Positions 1 through 5,466 of a stretch of DNA of 5,650 nucleotides are shown here, one piece after another. How positions within the stretch are numbered: position 1 is the first letter of the stretch; each line of letters starts with the position of its first letter. The notes below the pieces were generated by a model. It ran no database searches. It had not been told where the DNA came from and saw nothing but the letters and a program-made list of their open reading frames with translations. Position numbers and translations under genes: made by a program. This stretch comes from Gemmatimonadota bacterium (lineage in GTDB: Bacteria; Gemmatimonadota; Gemmatimonadetes; Gemmatimonadales; Gemmatimonadaceae), in the NCBI GenBank assembly GCA_028287225.1, contig JAQBPZ010000131.1, positions 1-5,650 on the forward strand. The letters are read 5' to 3'.

Positions 1-314
1 ACCGGGGCCGGGGCGGGCGGTGGGGGGGCGACGAACAGGTCCATCTGGTTCCGGGTCTTCCGCTCCTCGTGCACGCGGAAGAGCACCGTGAGCGGGTGGC
101 CGAGGGCGATCGGGGCGAGCCCGGTGAGCAGCTCGGCATACTTCGACTCGTTCCAGTCGGCGGCGAACTGGTCGGGTGACCCGACCACGATCGCGCTTCC
201 CTCCAGGGCCAGCGGCTCCGTCGGCTCCAGCCAGGTCCGAAACGCCTGTTCCGGAATCTCGAGGCGGGCACGGTCGAGCAGGCGAGTCCAGACTTCGGTC
301 GCCGAGAGGGTCAT
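1..314 (-). CDS. dnaA: Chromosomal replication initiator DnaA, N-terminal part (truncated by window edge)
   Basis: DnaA is the AAA+ initiator that binds DnaA boxes at oriC, opens the origin and loads the DnaB helicase. Only the first 104 residues are present; the frame is open to base 1. It reads MTLSATEVWTRLLDRARLEI, then a PEQAFRTWLEP segment and an IVVGSPDQFAADWNESKYAELL segment. This is the domain I pattern (W in the first helix, the FRTWL core, a late WxxxxY/H helix), which mediates self-assembly and helicase contact. From about residue 95 it turns Pro/Ala-rich (APPPPAPAP), the expected start of the flexible domain II linker. The AAA+ and DNA-binding domains lie outside the window. The ATG at 312-314 is chosen because it gives the normal distance to the EVWTRLL helix. 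A perfect DnaA box lies 7 bases upstream of the start, suggesting autoregulation. The gene is divergent from rpmH. Confidence 0.93.
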   Translation of the reverse strand, partial: MTLSATEVWTRLLDRARLEIPEQAFRTWLEPTEPLALEGSAIVVGSPDQFAADWNESKYAELLTGLAPIALGHPLTVLFRVHEERKTRNQMDLFVAPPPPAPAP

Positions 315-321
315 GAGCGGA

Positions 322-330
322 TGTGGATAA
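322..330 (-). promoter_or_regulatory. DnaA box, perfect consensus
   Basis: The plus strand reads TGTGGATAA, the exact complement of the consensus TTATCCACA. It sits 7 bases upstream of the dnaA start codon, so bound DnaA could both contribute to origin function and repress dnaA. The 9-bp match and its position next to dnaA make chance unlikely. Confidence 0.85.
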
Positions 331-365
331 CCTGGAGGGGTGGGGGAGCGAAGCTATCCGGCCCA

Positions 366-374
366 TGTGGAAAA
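366..374 (-). promoter_or_regulatory. DnaA box, one mismatch
   Basis: The plus strand reads TGTGGAAAA, the complement of TTTTCCACA, which differs from TTATCCACA at one base. It has the same orientation as the perfect box and starts 44 bases from it, about four helical turns. The repeat of the TGTGGA core in the same intergenic region supports a functional pair. Confidence 0.6.
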
Positions 375-528
375 CGCAATTCGGGCTGGCGGCGCGAAGG
401 GGGAGGTCTCCGGCGCGGCGCGGCGTGACGCGGGTGAAAGCAGCGCCCGTGCGGCCGCATCACAATTCGCGAGTGCGAGCAAGCGCGAGGCGGGGCGGGC
501 TGCGCCTCCGTGTCCGACATCGGCTGCC

Positions 529-557
529 TTGACCTATGTCCGTGTGTCTGCTAACTT
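529..557 (+). promoter_or_regulatory. Probable sigma-70-type promoter for rpmH-rnpA-yidD-yidC
   Basis: A -35 element TTGACC (529-534, five of six to TTGACA) is followed by a 17-base spacer and a -10 element TAACTT (552-557). The -10 is preceded by TGC, an extended -10 arrangement. The predicted transcription start is near 564, giving a short leader of about 40 bases before the rpmH ATG. The position, upstream of the first gene of the cluster and in a locally AT-richer patch, agrees with strong growth-linked expression. Confidence 0.7.
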
Positions 558-602
558 TAACAGTCTGTACCGCAACTCGATCAGACCGTTTCTGGAGTAG
601 TC

Positions 603-767
603 ATGGGCAAGCCGACCTACCGCCCGCGTAACACGCGGCGACTGAAGACGCACGGATTCCGTGCGCGTATGGCAACGAAGTGGGGGCGCCAGACTCTGGC
701 CCGCCGCCGCAAGAAGGGGCGCGCGCAGTTGACCGTTCGCATCCCGGACAAGTACGCCGGAGCGTAA
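603..767 (+). CDS. rpmH: Large ribosomal subunit protein bL34, with C-terminal extension
   Basis: bL34 is a small, very basic protein that binds 23S rRNA in the large subunit. The 54 residues start MGKPTYRPRNTRRLKTHGFR and continue through the family signature THGFRARMATK (about residues 16-26), then LARRRKKGRAQLTV (32-45). The family is usually 44-47 residues long; here about nine residues, RIPDKYAGA, follow the usual LTV end. The ATG at 603 is preceded by GGAG at 594-597 with 5-base spacing. The gene was too short for a simple long-frame search but the match is unmistakable. It is the first gene after the promoter at 529-557, and its TAA (765-767) lies one base before the proposed rnpA start. 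The end of the gene also carries GGAG at 759-762, which could serve as ribosome binding site for rnpA. Confidence 0.98.
   Translation: MGKPTYRPRNTRRLKTHGFRARMATKWGRQTLARRRKKGRAQLTVRIPDKYAGA
759..762 (+). promoter_or_regulatory. Candidate Shine-Dalgarno that decides the rnpA start
   Basis: GGAG lies inside the last codons of rpmH and is six bases upstream of an in-frame ACG at 769. It is the only purine-rich, SD-like stretch in the short region where rnpA must begin, which is why ACG 769 is preferred as start. Confidence 0.45.
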
Positions 768-782
768 GACGCCGCAGGCGTC
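768..782 (+). repeat. Hairpin over the rnpA initiation site
   Basis: GACGCC (768-773), loop GCA, and GGCGTC (777-782) form a perfect 6-bp GC-rich stem. It begins right after the rpmH stop codon and encloses the proposed ACG start of rnpA (769-771) in its 5' arm. There is no T tract after it, so it does not look like an intrinsic terminator. Limiting rnpA translation is an inference. Confidence 0.55.
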
Positions 783-1209
783 GCTCGGCTTTCCGCGGCA
801 GGCTCGCATCACGCGAGGCGCGGAGCTGCAGCGCATCGCGCGAGAGGGGAAGCGCATCCGGACCACGCATCTCGAGGTCCGGGCTGCCGCTTCCCCTCTC
901 GCGCGTTCTGTCGGGTGCAGAACTCGCATCGGGCTCATCGTTCCGCGGTTCAAGCACTCGGCGGTGGACCGCAACCGACTCAAGCGCCGCCTGCGGGAGC
1001 TGAGCCGGCTGCGCCTGCTGCCGGCGGACGTGGCGGCTGACGTCGTGCTGCGCATCCGGCCCGACACGTACGACGCATCGTTCGAGGCCCTGACGGCCGA
1101 CGTCGACCGGGCGCTGGCGCAGCTCGTCCGCTGGCGCGCAACGGTGATTGAACCGGCGCCTGCGCCGGTGGCGGCGGGCGACGTCACCAACCCCGGTCCC
1201 ACCACGTAG
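769..1209 (+). CDS. rnpA: Ribonuclease P protein component, non-canonical start
   Basis: RnpA is the basic protein subunit that binds the RnpB ribozyme and helps recognise the 5' leader of pre-tRNAs. From 769 the product has 146 residues. The N-terminus PQASLGFPRQARITRGAELQ matches the usual start (FPRxxRLTRxxEF). The core IGLIVPRF (54-61) is followed by the RNase P signature AVDRNRLKRRLRE (65-77), and a helix RALAQLVRW closes the fold at about 114-122. A Pro/Ala/Thr tail follows. The reading frame is open from 733, after a TGA at 730-732, but contains no ATG, GTG or TTG before GTG 964, which would remove half of the protein. ACG 769 with GGAG six bases upstream is the best candidate, one base from ATG. 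Family and extent are secure; the exact start is not. An 18-bp inverted repeat lies inside the gene at 837-905. Confidence 0.92.
   Translation, partial: TPQASLGFPRQARITRGAELQRIAREGKRIRTTHLEVRAAASPLARSVGCRTRIGLIVPRFKHSAVDRNRLKRRLRELSRLRLLPADVAADVVLRIRPDTYDASFEALTADVDRALAQLVRWRATVIEPAPAPVAAGDVTNPGPTT
837..905 (+). repeat. Long inverted repeat (hairpin) inside rnpA
   Basis: CGCGCGAGAGGGGAAGCG (837-854) has its exact reverse complement at 888-905, an 18-bp perfect stem. Between the arms, CCGGACC (858-864) pairs with GGTCCGG (876-882), so the RNA can form a two-part hairpin with a 3x5 internal loop and an 11-base apical loop. Both arms are coding (AREGKR on the left, ASPLAR on the right). No T tract follows, so it is not a standard terminator. 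Confidence 0.85.
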
Positions 1210-1216
1210 GCTCCTC

Positions 1217-1426
1217 GTGCGCCAGCTCTTCATCCTGCTCGTTCGCGGTTACCAGGTGGCGCTCGGTCCCCTGCTGCCCCCTGCGTGCCGCTATTATCCA
1301 AGCTGCTCCGCGTACGCCATCGAAGCGCTCGAGCGCCATGGGGCGTGGCGCGGTGGCTGGCTCGCACTCCGCCGCATCGGGCGGTGTCACCCCTTCCGTC
1401 CCGGCGGATACGATCCGGTGCCCTGA
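1217..1426 (+). CDS. yidD: Membrane protein insertion efficiency factor YidD
   Basis: YidD is a small membrane-associated protein that assists YidC-dependent insertion. The 69 residues begin RQLFILLVRGYQVALGPLLP, an amphipathic membrane-binding helix. Next comes CRYYPSCSAYAIEALERHG (24-42), then the tail from RRIGRCHPF (52-60) to GGYDPVP (63-69). This is the complete family pattern with all three conserved cysteines (24, 30, 57) and normal length. The GTG at 1217 is chosen: it lies 7 bases after the rnpA stop and gives the standard N-terminus. An upstream TTG at 1148 would add 23 residues encoded in the rnpA overlap with no family match. The ribosome binding site is weak (TAGG, 1207-1210), so translation may be coupled to rnpA. 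The place between rnpA and yidC is canonical. Confidence 0.95.
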   Translation: MRQLFILLVRGYQVALGPLLPPACRYYPSCSAYAIEALERHGAWRGGWLALRRIGRCHPFRPGGYDPVP

Positions 1427-1460
1427 CGAGCCGCGCGCTCGCAACGGGCCCTCCTAATCT

Positions 1461-3185
1461 ATGGACAAGCGTTTCTTTCTCGCGCTCCTGCTGACGGCCA
1501 TCGTCGTCATCGCGACGCCGCTCCTGTTTCCGGACACCACGCGCCGGACCGTTCCGCGCATCGCCGTCGATTCGTCCGCCCGCCAGGCAAGGACGACCGA
1601 CAGCGCGCACGCGACGGCCGCTACTGCCACCGCGCCCGCCGCCGTAAATAGTGTCGGAGCGCTACCAAATGCTCCGGCGACGACCGGCGCGGTGGTGGCC
1701 GAGACGACGACCGTGCACGCGCAGCGCTCCACGTACGCGTTCAGCTCGCGCGGCGCGGCGCCCATCTCCGTGGTGCTGGACAGCTACCCATCGCGGCGCC
1801 CGACGACGACGGGTGCACCGAAGGCGGCCGAGCTCGCCCGCCCGCACACCCCCCTGACGCATTACCGGCTGGCGCTCGGTCGCGACACGGTCGCCCTGGA
1901 CACGGTGGCGCTGCAGCCCGACGCGCGGGCCATTGCCGCCGGCGGGGCAGGGCAGCAGCTGAGCTACAGCGGCGTGGCCGCGGGCCACCCGGTCCGCGTG
2001 GACTACACGTTCGTGCCGGACAGCTTCATCGTGCGCGTGCGCGCAACGGTGGCCGATGCGCCGGCGGGCAGCGCACTGCTCGTGGACCTGCCGCGGACGC
2101 TCGCGTCGAACGAGCCGGACACCACGGAGGACATCGGCCATCTCGCGGTGAGCTATCGCACGGCGCACGGCGAGGTGAGCAGCGTCCCGTTCGGCAAGGT
2201 GGACAGCGCCGAGACGCGCGTGCAGGCCGGCCCCCTGACGTGGGTGGCGACCCGCAACAAGTACTTCCTCATCGCGTACCGCACCGAGCCGAACACGCCA
2301 TTCTCGGCACTGCGCATGACCGGCATGCCTCGGCACGAGAAGCTCGCCTCGGACCTGCTGGCGACCGCGTCGCTGCCGCTCACCAACGGCACGGCGGCGT
2401 TCGACGTGTACGCGGGTCCGCAGGATTCGCAGCGGCTCCAGCGGCTGGGCAGCGACCTGGACCAGGTGAACCCGTACGGCGGATGGCTGAACGGGATCGT
2501 GCAGCCGTTCGCGACGATCGTGGTGAACGTGCTGCTGTGGGTGAAGCGCACCACGCAGCTGAACTACGGCTGGGTGCTCGTGATCTTCGGCGTCGGGATC
2601 CGGCTGGCGCTCTGGCCGTTGAACCAGGGTGCGCTGCGGACGAGCATGAAGATGCAGCGCCTGCAGCCCGAGCTCCAGGCGATCCAGAAGAAGTACAGCG
2701 ACGACCCGAAGCGGCAGCAGGAAGCGATCATGAAGGTGTACAAGGACCATGGCATGAGCCCCCTCAGCCCGCTGATGGGATGCCTGCCGATGCTCCTGCC
2801 GATGCCGATCCTGTTCGCGTTGTACCACGTGTTCCAGAACACGGTGGAGTTCCGCGGCGTGTCGTTCCTGTGGCTGCCGGACATCTCGCTCGCGGATCCG
2901 TACTACATCGCGCCGCTGCTGATGGGCGTGTCGATGTTCGTGATGAGCTGGATCAGCATGAAGAACTCGCCGCCGAACCCCCAGGCGAAGATGATGACCT
3001 TCATGATGCCGGTGGTGCTCACGGTGGTGTTCTTCAAGTTCGCCTCGGGGCTGAACCTCTACTACGCCGTGCAGAACATCGCGGCGCTGCCGCAGACCTG
3101 GCTGATCTCCAGGGAGCGCGCGAAGCAGGCGCCGCTGGTGCCGACGGTGCAGGGACCCAGCGCGGCGATCAAGCGGCGCAGCTAG
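1461..3185 (+). CDS. yidC: Membrane protein insertase YidC (Oxa1 family, with large periplasmic domain)
   Basis: YidC inserts membrane proteins, alone or with SecYEG. The 574 residues match a Gram-negative-type YidC. TM1 is at about 5-23. An Ala/Thr/Ser-rich linker (about 38-82) leads to the periplasmic beta-rich P1 domain (about 85-330). The amphipathic segment GIVQPFATIVVNVLLW (345-360) precedes TM2 (about 369-387). Arg381 in GIRLALWPL corresponds to the groove arginine (E. coli R366). The charged cytoplasmic C1 hairpin (390-430) includes the QxxxPELQAIQKKY region. TM3 to TM6 follow at about 437-458, 481-499, 512-529 and 531-549, ending with NLYYAVQNIAALPQTWLI. The C-terminal tail is basic and short (KRRS). 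ATG 1461 gives the expected MDKR + hydrophobic helix start; no clear SD is seen. The gene is 34 bases after yidD, and a terminator follows at once. Confidence 0.98.
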   Translation: MDKRFFLALLLTAIVVIATPLLFPDTTRRTVPRIAVDSSARQARTTDSAHATAATATAPAAVNSVGALPNAPATTGAVVAETTTVHAQRSTYAFSSRGAAPISVVLDSYPSRRPTTTGAPKAAELARPHTPLTHYRLALGRDTVALDTVALQPDARAIAAGGAGQQLSYSGVAAGHPVRVDYTFVPDSFIVRVRATVADAPAGSALLVDLPRTLASNEPDTTEDIGHLAVSYRTAHGEVSSVPFGKVDSAETRVQAGPLTWVATRNKYFLIAYRTEPNTPFSALRMTGMPRHEKLASDLLATASLPLTNGTAAFDVYAGPQDSQRLQRLGSDLDQVNPYGGWLNGIVQPFATIVVNVLLWVKRTTQLNYGWVLVIFGVGIRLALWPLNQGALRTSMKMQRLQPELQAIQKKYSDDPKRQQEAIMKVYKDHGMSPLSPLMGCLPMLLPMPILFALYHVFQNTVEFRGVSFLWLPDISLADPYYIAPLLMGVSMFVMSWISMKNSPPNPQAKMMTFMMPVVLTVVFFKFASGLNLYYAVQNIAALPQTWLISRERAKQAPLVPTVQGPSAAIKRRS

Positions 3186-3194
3186 GGCCAGAAG

Positions 3195-3228
3195 AAGCGG
3201 GGAACAGCGACTCGCTGTTCCCCGCTTT
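3195..3228 (+). terminator. Rho-independent-type terminator after yidC
   Basis: A perfect 15-bp stem (arms 3195-3209 and 3213-3227, GC-rich, with GCGGGGAACAGCG in the left arm) encloses the 3-base loop ACT and is followed by a short T run (TTT at 3226-3228). It begins 10 bases after the yidC stop and ends 15 bases before the next ATG. The T tract is short, so some readthrough into the downstream genes is plausible. It marks the likely end of the rpmH-yidC transcript. Confidence 0.75.
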
Positions 3229-3243
3229 CCGATTGAACATCGC

Positions 3244-4059
3244 ATGGCGCATATTTGGGCCGTGCAGATCACCTTCATCGGCCACGCGACCCTGCTCCTG
3301 GAGATCGGGGGCACGCGGATCCTCACGGATCCGAACTTCGAGTCCAGGCTCGGCTTCCTGTTGCCGCGGGTCACGGCGCCGGGCCTCGCCATCGACAAGC
3401 TGGGCAGGCTCGACGCGCTGCTGCTGACGCACGCGCACGCGGACCACCTGTCGTTCAAGTCGCTGGACCTCCTGCCACGCGAGATCCCGCTGTTCGCACC
3501 GCCGGTGATCGCCGAGTGGCTCGCGAGGAAGGGATACCGGCACGTGGTGCCGCTGGCCCCGGGCGAGCAGGTGGCGATCGGCGACCGCGGGCTGCGGCTG
3601 CATGCCGCGTCGGCCACGCATCGCGGGCACCGCTACGGATTCGACCGCTGGCGCAGCGCGGCGAACATGTATCTCATGGAGACGGACGACGAGAGCGTGT
3701 TCTTCGCCGGCGACACCGCGATGACCGACAGCACCCACGCGCTGGTGGAGCGCGTGCTGTGGAGCGCGCAGCGCCAGCTCGACGTCGCGCTGCTGCCGAT
3801 CGGCTGGGCGCCGCGATGGAAGGAGGAGAGCTTCCGGAAGGGGCACCTCACCTGCGACGACGCGCTCGCGCTGTTCGGCCGGCTGCATGCGCGCGCCATG
3901 ATGCCCTACCACTGGGGGACGTTTCGGCACGTGACCGCGAGCGCCTACGACGCGATCGACCGCCTGCGAGCGTCGCTGCGCGAGTTTCCCGAGCGCGAAC
4001 GAGTGCACGTGATCGAGCCAGGCGAATCACTGACGGTACCGCCGGCAGGCACGCCGTGA
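3244..4059 (+). CDS. Metallo-beta-lactamase-fold hydrolase (UlaG / NAPE-PLD-like branch)
   Basis: A 271-residue cytoplasmic enzyme with the metallo-beta-lactamase fold. In order: ITFIGHATLLLE (9-20) and ILTDPNF (26-32) at the N-terminus, the metal motif THAHADH (His63, His65, Asp67, His68), His126 in SATHRGH as the next expected metal ligand, FAGDT with Asp157 as bridging ligand, and PYHWGTF with His223 as the final ligand. The GHAT and DPxF motifs place it in the Lactamase_B_2 group that includes UlaG lactonase and NAPE-phospholipase D; the substrate cannot be read from sequence. No signal peptide or membrane segment is visible. ATG 3244 is given, but GTG 3262 would yield MQITFIGHATLLLE, a more typical family start; neither has a clear SD. 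It lies between the yidC terminator and mnmE (16-base gap), so it probably shares a transcript with mnmE. Confidence 0.9.
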   Translation: MAHIWAVQITFIGHATLLLEIGGTRILTDPNFESRLGFLLPRVTAPGLAIDKLGRLDALLLTHAHADHLSFKSLDLLPREIPLFAPPVIAEWLARKGYRHVVPLAPGEQVAIGDRGLRLHAASATHRGHRYGFDRWRSAANMYLMETDDESVFFAGDTAMTDSTHALVERVLWSAQRQLDVALLPIGWAPRWKEESFRKGHLTCDDALALFGRLHARAMMPYHWGTFRHVTASAYDAIDRLRASLREFPERERVHVIEPGESLTVPPAGTP

Positions 4060-4075
4060 GCCGGCGCGCGCTCCG

Positions 4076-5464
4076 GTGAGCGCGGGCCTGCCACCGGACG
4101 ATCGCACCATCGCCGCGATCGCCACTGCGCGGGGGCGAGGGGCGCTGGCACTGGTGCGCATCGCCGGACCCGCGACGCGGACGATCGCGGCCACGCTGCT
4201 GCACCCGTCGCCCACCGTTCCGCGCCATGCGACGCGCTGTGTGGTGCGCGGCGCCGACGGCGAGGCCATCGACGACGTGGTGGCGACGCTGTACGCGGCA
4301 CCGCACTCCTTCACCGGCGACGACCTGCTCGAGATCAGCACGCATGGCGGGCTGGTGGCACCCACGGCGGTGCTGGCGGCCGCGATCTCGGCGGGCGCGC
4401 AGGAAGCGATGCCGGGCGAGTTCACGCGCCGAGCGGTGCTGAACGGCCGGCTGGACCTGCTGCAGGCCGAGGCCGTCGGCGACCTGATCGATGCGAGGAG
4501 CGGAGCCGCGCAGCGGGCCGCGCTCCGGCAACTGGACGGCGGGCTGTCGCGCCGGGTGGCCGACCTGCGCCAGCGCGTCCTCCGCCTGGAGGCGCTGCTG
4601 GCGTACGACATCGACTTCCCGGAGGAGGATGACGGCCCGGTGCCGCGCGCACGAGTCCATGAGGCCACAGCAGAGCTGCTAGGGGCCCTGGGGGCGCTGC
4701 TCGCGACGCGCGCGCAATCCACGCTGGTGCACGAGGGCGCGCTCGTGGTGCTCGCCGGCGCGCCGAACGTGGGGAAGTCCTCGCTGTTCAACGCACTGCT
4801 CGGCGAGGCACGGGCGATCGTGACCGAGGTGCCGGGCACGACGCGCGATGCGATCGAGGCGGTGCTGGACCTGCCGGGCTATCCGCTGCGCCTCGTGGAC
4901 ACGGCGGGGCTCCGGGAGACGACGGACCTGGTGGAGCGGCTGGGGATCGAGACGTCTGCCCGCTACCTGTCGCACGCGGCAGTGGTGCTGGTGTGCGGCG
5001 ACTCGGCGGCGACGCTCGCGGCGGCAGTGACGGCGGTGCGCGCCGCGGGGGCGGCGGAGCTCGTGACGGTGCGGACGAAGTGCGATATAGCAGCAAACAG
5101 CAACGCATCGCGCGAAATAGTAGCAATCAGCAACGAAGTGCCGGTCGACGTCCACGTGAGCGCGCAGACCGGTGCAGGACTGCGCACGCTGCTCGACGCA
5201 GTGGAGGCGCGAGTGGCGCGCGCGCACGGAATGCCCGCGGCGGATGCGCCGGCGCTGACGTCGGCACGCCAGCACGCCGCGGTGGGGATGGCGCATCACG
5301 AGCTGCGGGCGTTCGAGCAGGCGTGGCGGGATGATGCGCTGCCGCCGAGCATCGCGGCGATCCACGTGCGGGCGGCAGCCGACGCGCTCGGGGCGCTGAT
5401 CGGGGCGGTGCAGGTGGACGACGTGCTGGACGTGGTGTTCGCGAGCTTCTGCGTGGGGAAGTGA
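4076..5464 (+). CDS. mnmE: tRNA uridine-5-carboxymethylaminomethyl modification GTPase MnmE (TrmE)
   Basis: MnmE with MnmG modifies the wobble uridine (U34) of several tRNAs. The 462 residues give the full architecture: an N-terminal folate-binding domain (TIAAIATARGRGALALVRIAG, 11-31; PGEFTRRAVLNGRLDLLQAEA, 113-133), a helical domain, an inserted G domain, and the C-terminal helices. G1 is GAPNVGKS (228-235) with Asn231 matching the potassium-coordinating Asn. G2 is GTTRD (254-258). G3 is DTAGLRE with Glu281 matching the catalytic Glu. G4 is TKCD (334-337), Thr replacing the usual Asn. G5 is SAQ (362-364). The end FCVGK keeps the catalytic-site Cys459 (FCIGK in E. coli). GTG 4076 is the first start in frame and fits the family N-terminus; there is no obvious SD. 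An unusual low-GC repeat segment lies at 5082-5135, between G4 and G5. Confidence 0.98.
   Translation: MSAGLPPDDRTIAAIATARGRGALALVRIAGPATRTIAATLLHPSPTVPRHATRCVVRGADGEAIDDVVATLYAAPHSFTGDDLLEISTHGGLVAPTAVLAAAISAGAQEAMPGEFTRRAVLNGRLDLLQAEAVGDLIDARSGAAQRAALRQLDGGLSRRVADLRQRVLRLEALLAYDIDFPEEDDGPVPRARVHEATAELLGALGALLATRAQSTLVHEGALVVLAGAPNVGKSSLFNALLGEARAIVTEVPGTTRDAIEAVLDLPGYPLRLVDTAGLRETTDLVERLGIETSARYLSHAAVVLVCGDSAATLAAAVTAVRAAGAAELVTVRTKCDIAANSNASREIVAISNEVPVDVHVSAQTGAGLRTLLDAVEARVARAHGMPAADAPALTSARQHAAVGMAHHELRAFEQAWRDDALPPSIAAIHVRAAADALGALIGAVQVDDVLDVVFASFCVGK
5082..5135 (+). repeat. Imperfect 30-bp tandem duplication inside mnmE, low GC
   Basis: Two copies of a 24-base unit start at 5082 and 5112: GCGATATAGCAGCAAACAGC plus AACG, and GCGAAATAGTAGCAATCAGC plus AACG. 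They match at 21 of 24 bases, at a 30-base period (10 codons), so the frame is kept. The encoded stretch is DIAANSNASR followed by EIVAISNEVP. It uses ATA, GTA, GAA and AAC codons that contrast with the GC-rich codon use on both sides. Confidence 0.8.
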
Positions 5465-5466
5465 GA

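Larger units (their letters stand above)
315..602. other. dnaA-rpmH intergenic region, probable oriC or part of it
   Basis: This is 288 bases without a gene, between divergent dnaA and rpmH, which is a common location of bacterial origins. It holds the two DnaA boxes at 322-330 and 366-374, both near dnaA, and the rpmH promoter at 529-557. I find no further box with two or fewer mismatches to the consensus. There is no long AT-rich unwinding element; the most AT-rich stretch is the rpmH -10 area at about 551-563. A small GC-rich hairpin (GAGGCG 487-492 with CGCCTC 503-508) is present. With only two boxes, the working origin could also use sequence outside the window, for example on the far side of dnaA. 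Confidence 0.5.

Noticed and set aside
680..1003. Open frame starting inside rpmH and crossing rnpA
   Set aside because: Arg/Ser-rich shadow in another frame of two recognised genes, with no domain pattern.
964..1209. rnpA starting at GTG 964
   Set aside because: It would drop the N-terminal half of the RNase P protein, including FPRQARITRG and the IGLIVPRF strand, which are clearly encoded upstream in the same frame.
1148..1216. Upstream TTG start for yidD
   Set aside because: The added residues lie in the rnpA overlap and have no match to the family; GTG 1217 gives the standard N-terminus.
1427..1441. CGAGC-CGCGC-GCTCG hairpin between yidD and yidC
   Set aside because: A 5-bp stem in GC-rich DNA without a T tract; not separable from chance.
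1662..3617. A 651-codon open frame on the minus strand across yidC and the hydrolase gene
   Set aside because: Its product is a His/Arg/Gln-rich sequence with no family pattern, as expected from the complement of GC-rich codons; yidC and the hydrolase are certain in the same place.
4027..4839. Long minus-strand frame opposite mnmE
   Set aside because: Ser/Arg/Ala-rich shadow of the mnmE codons with no recognisable motif.
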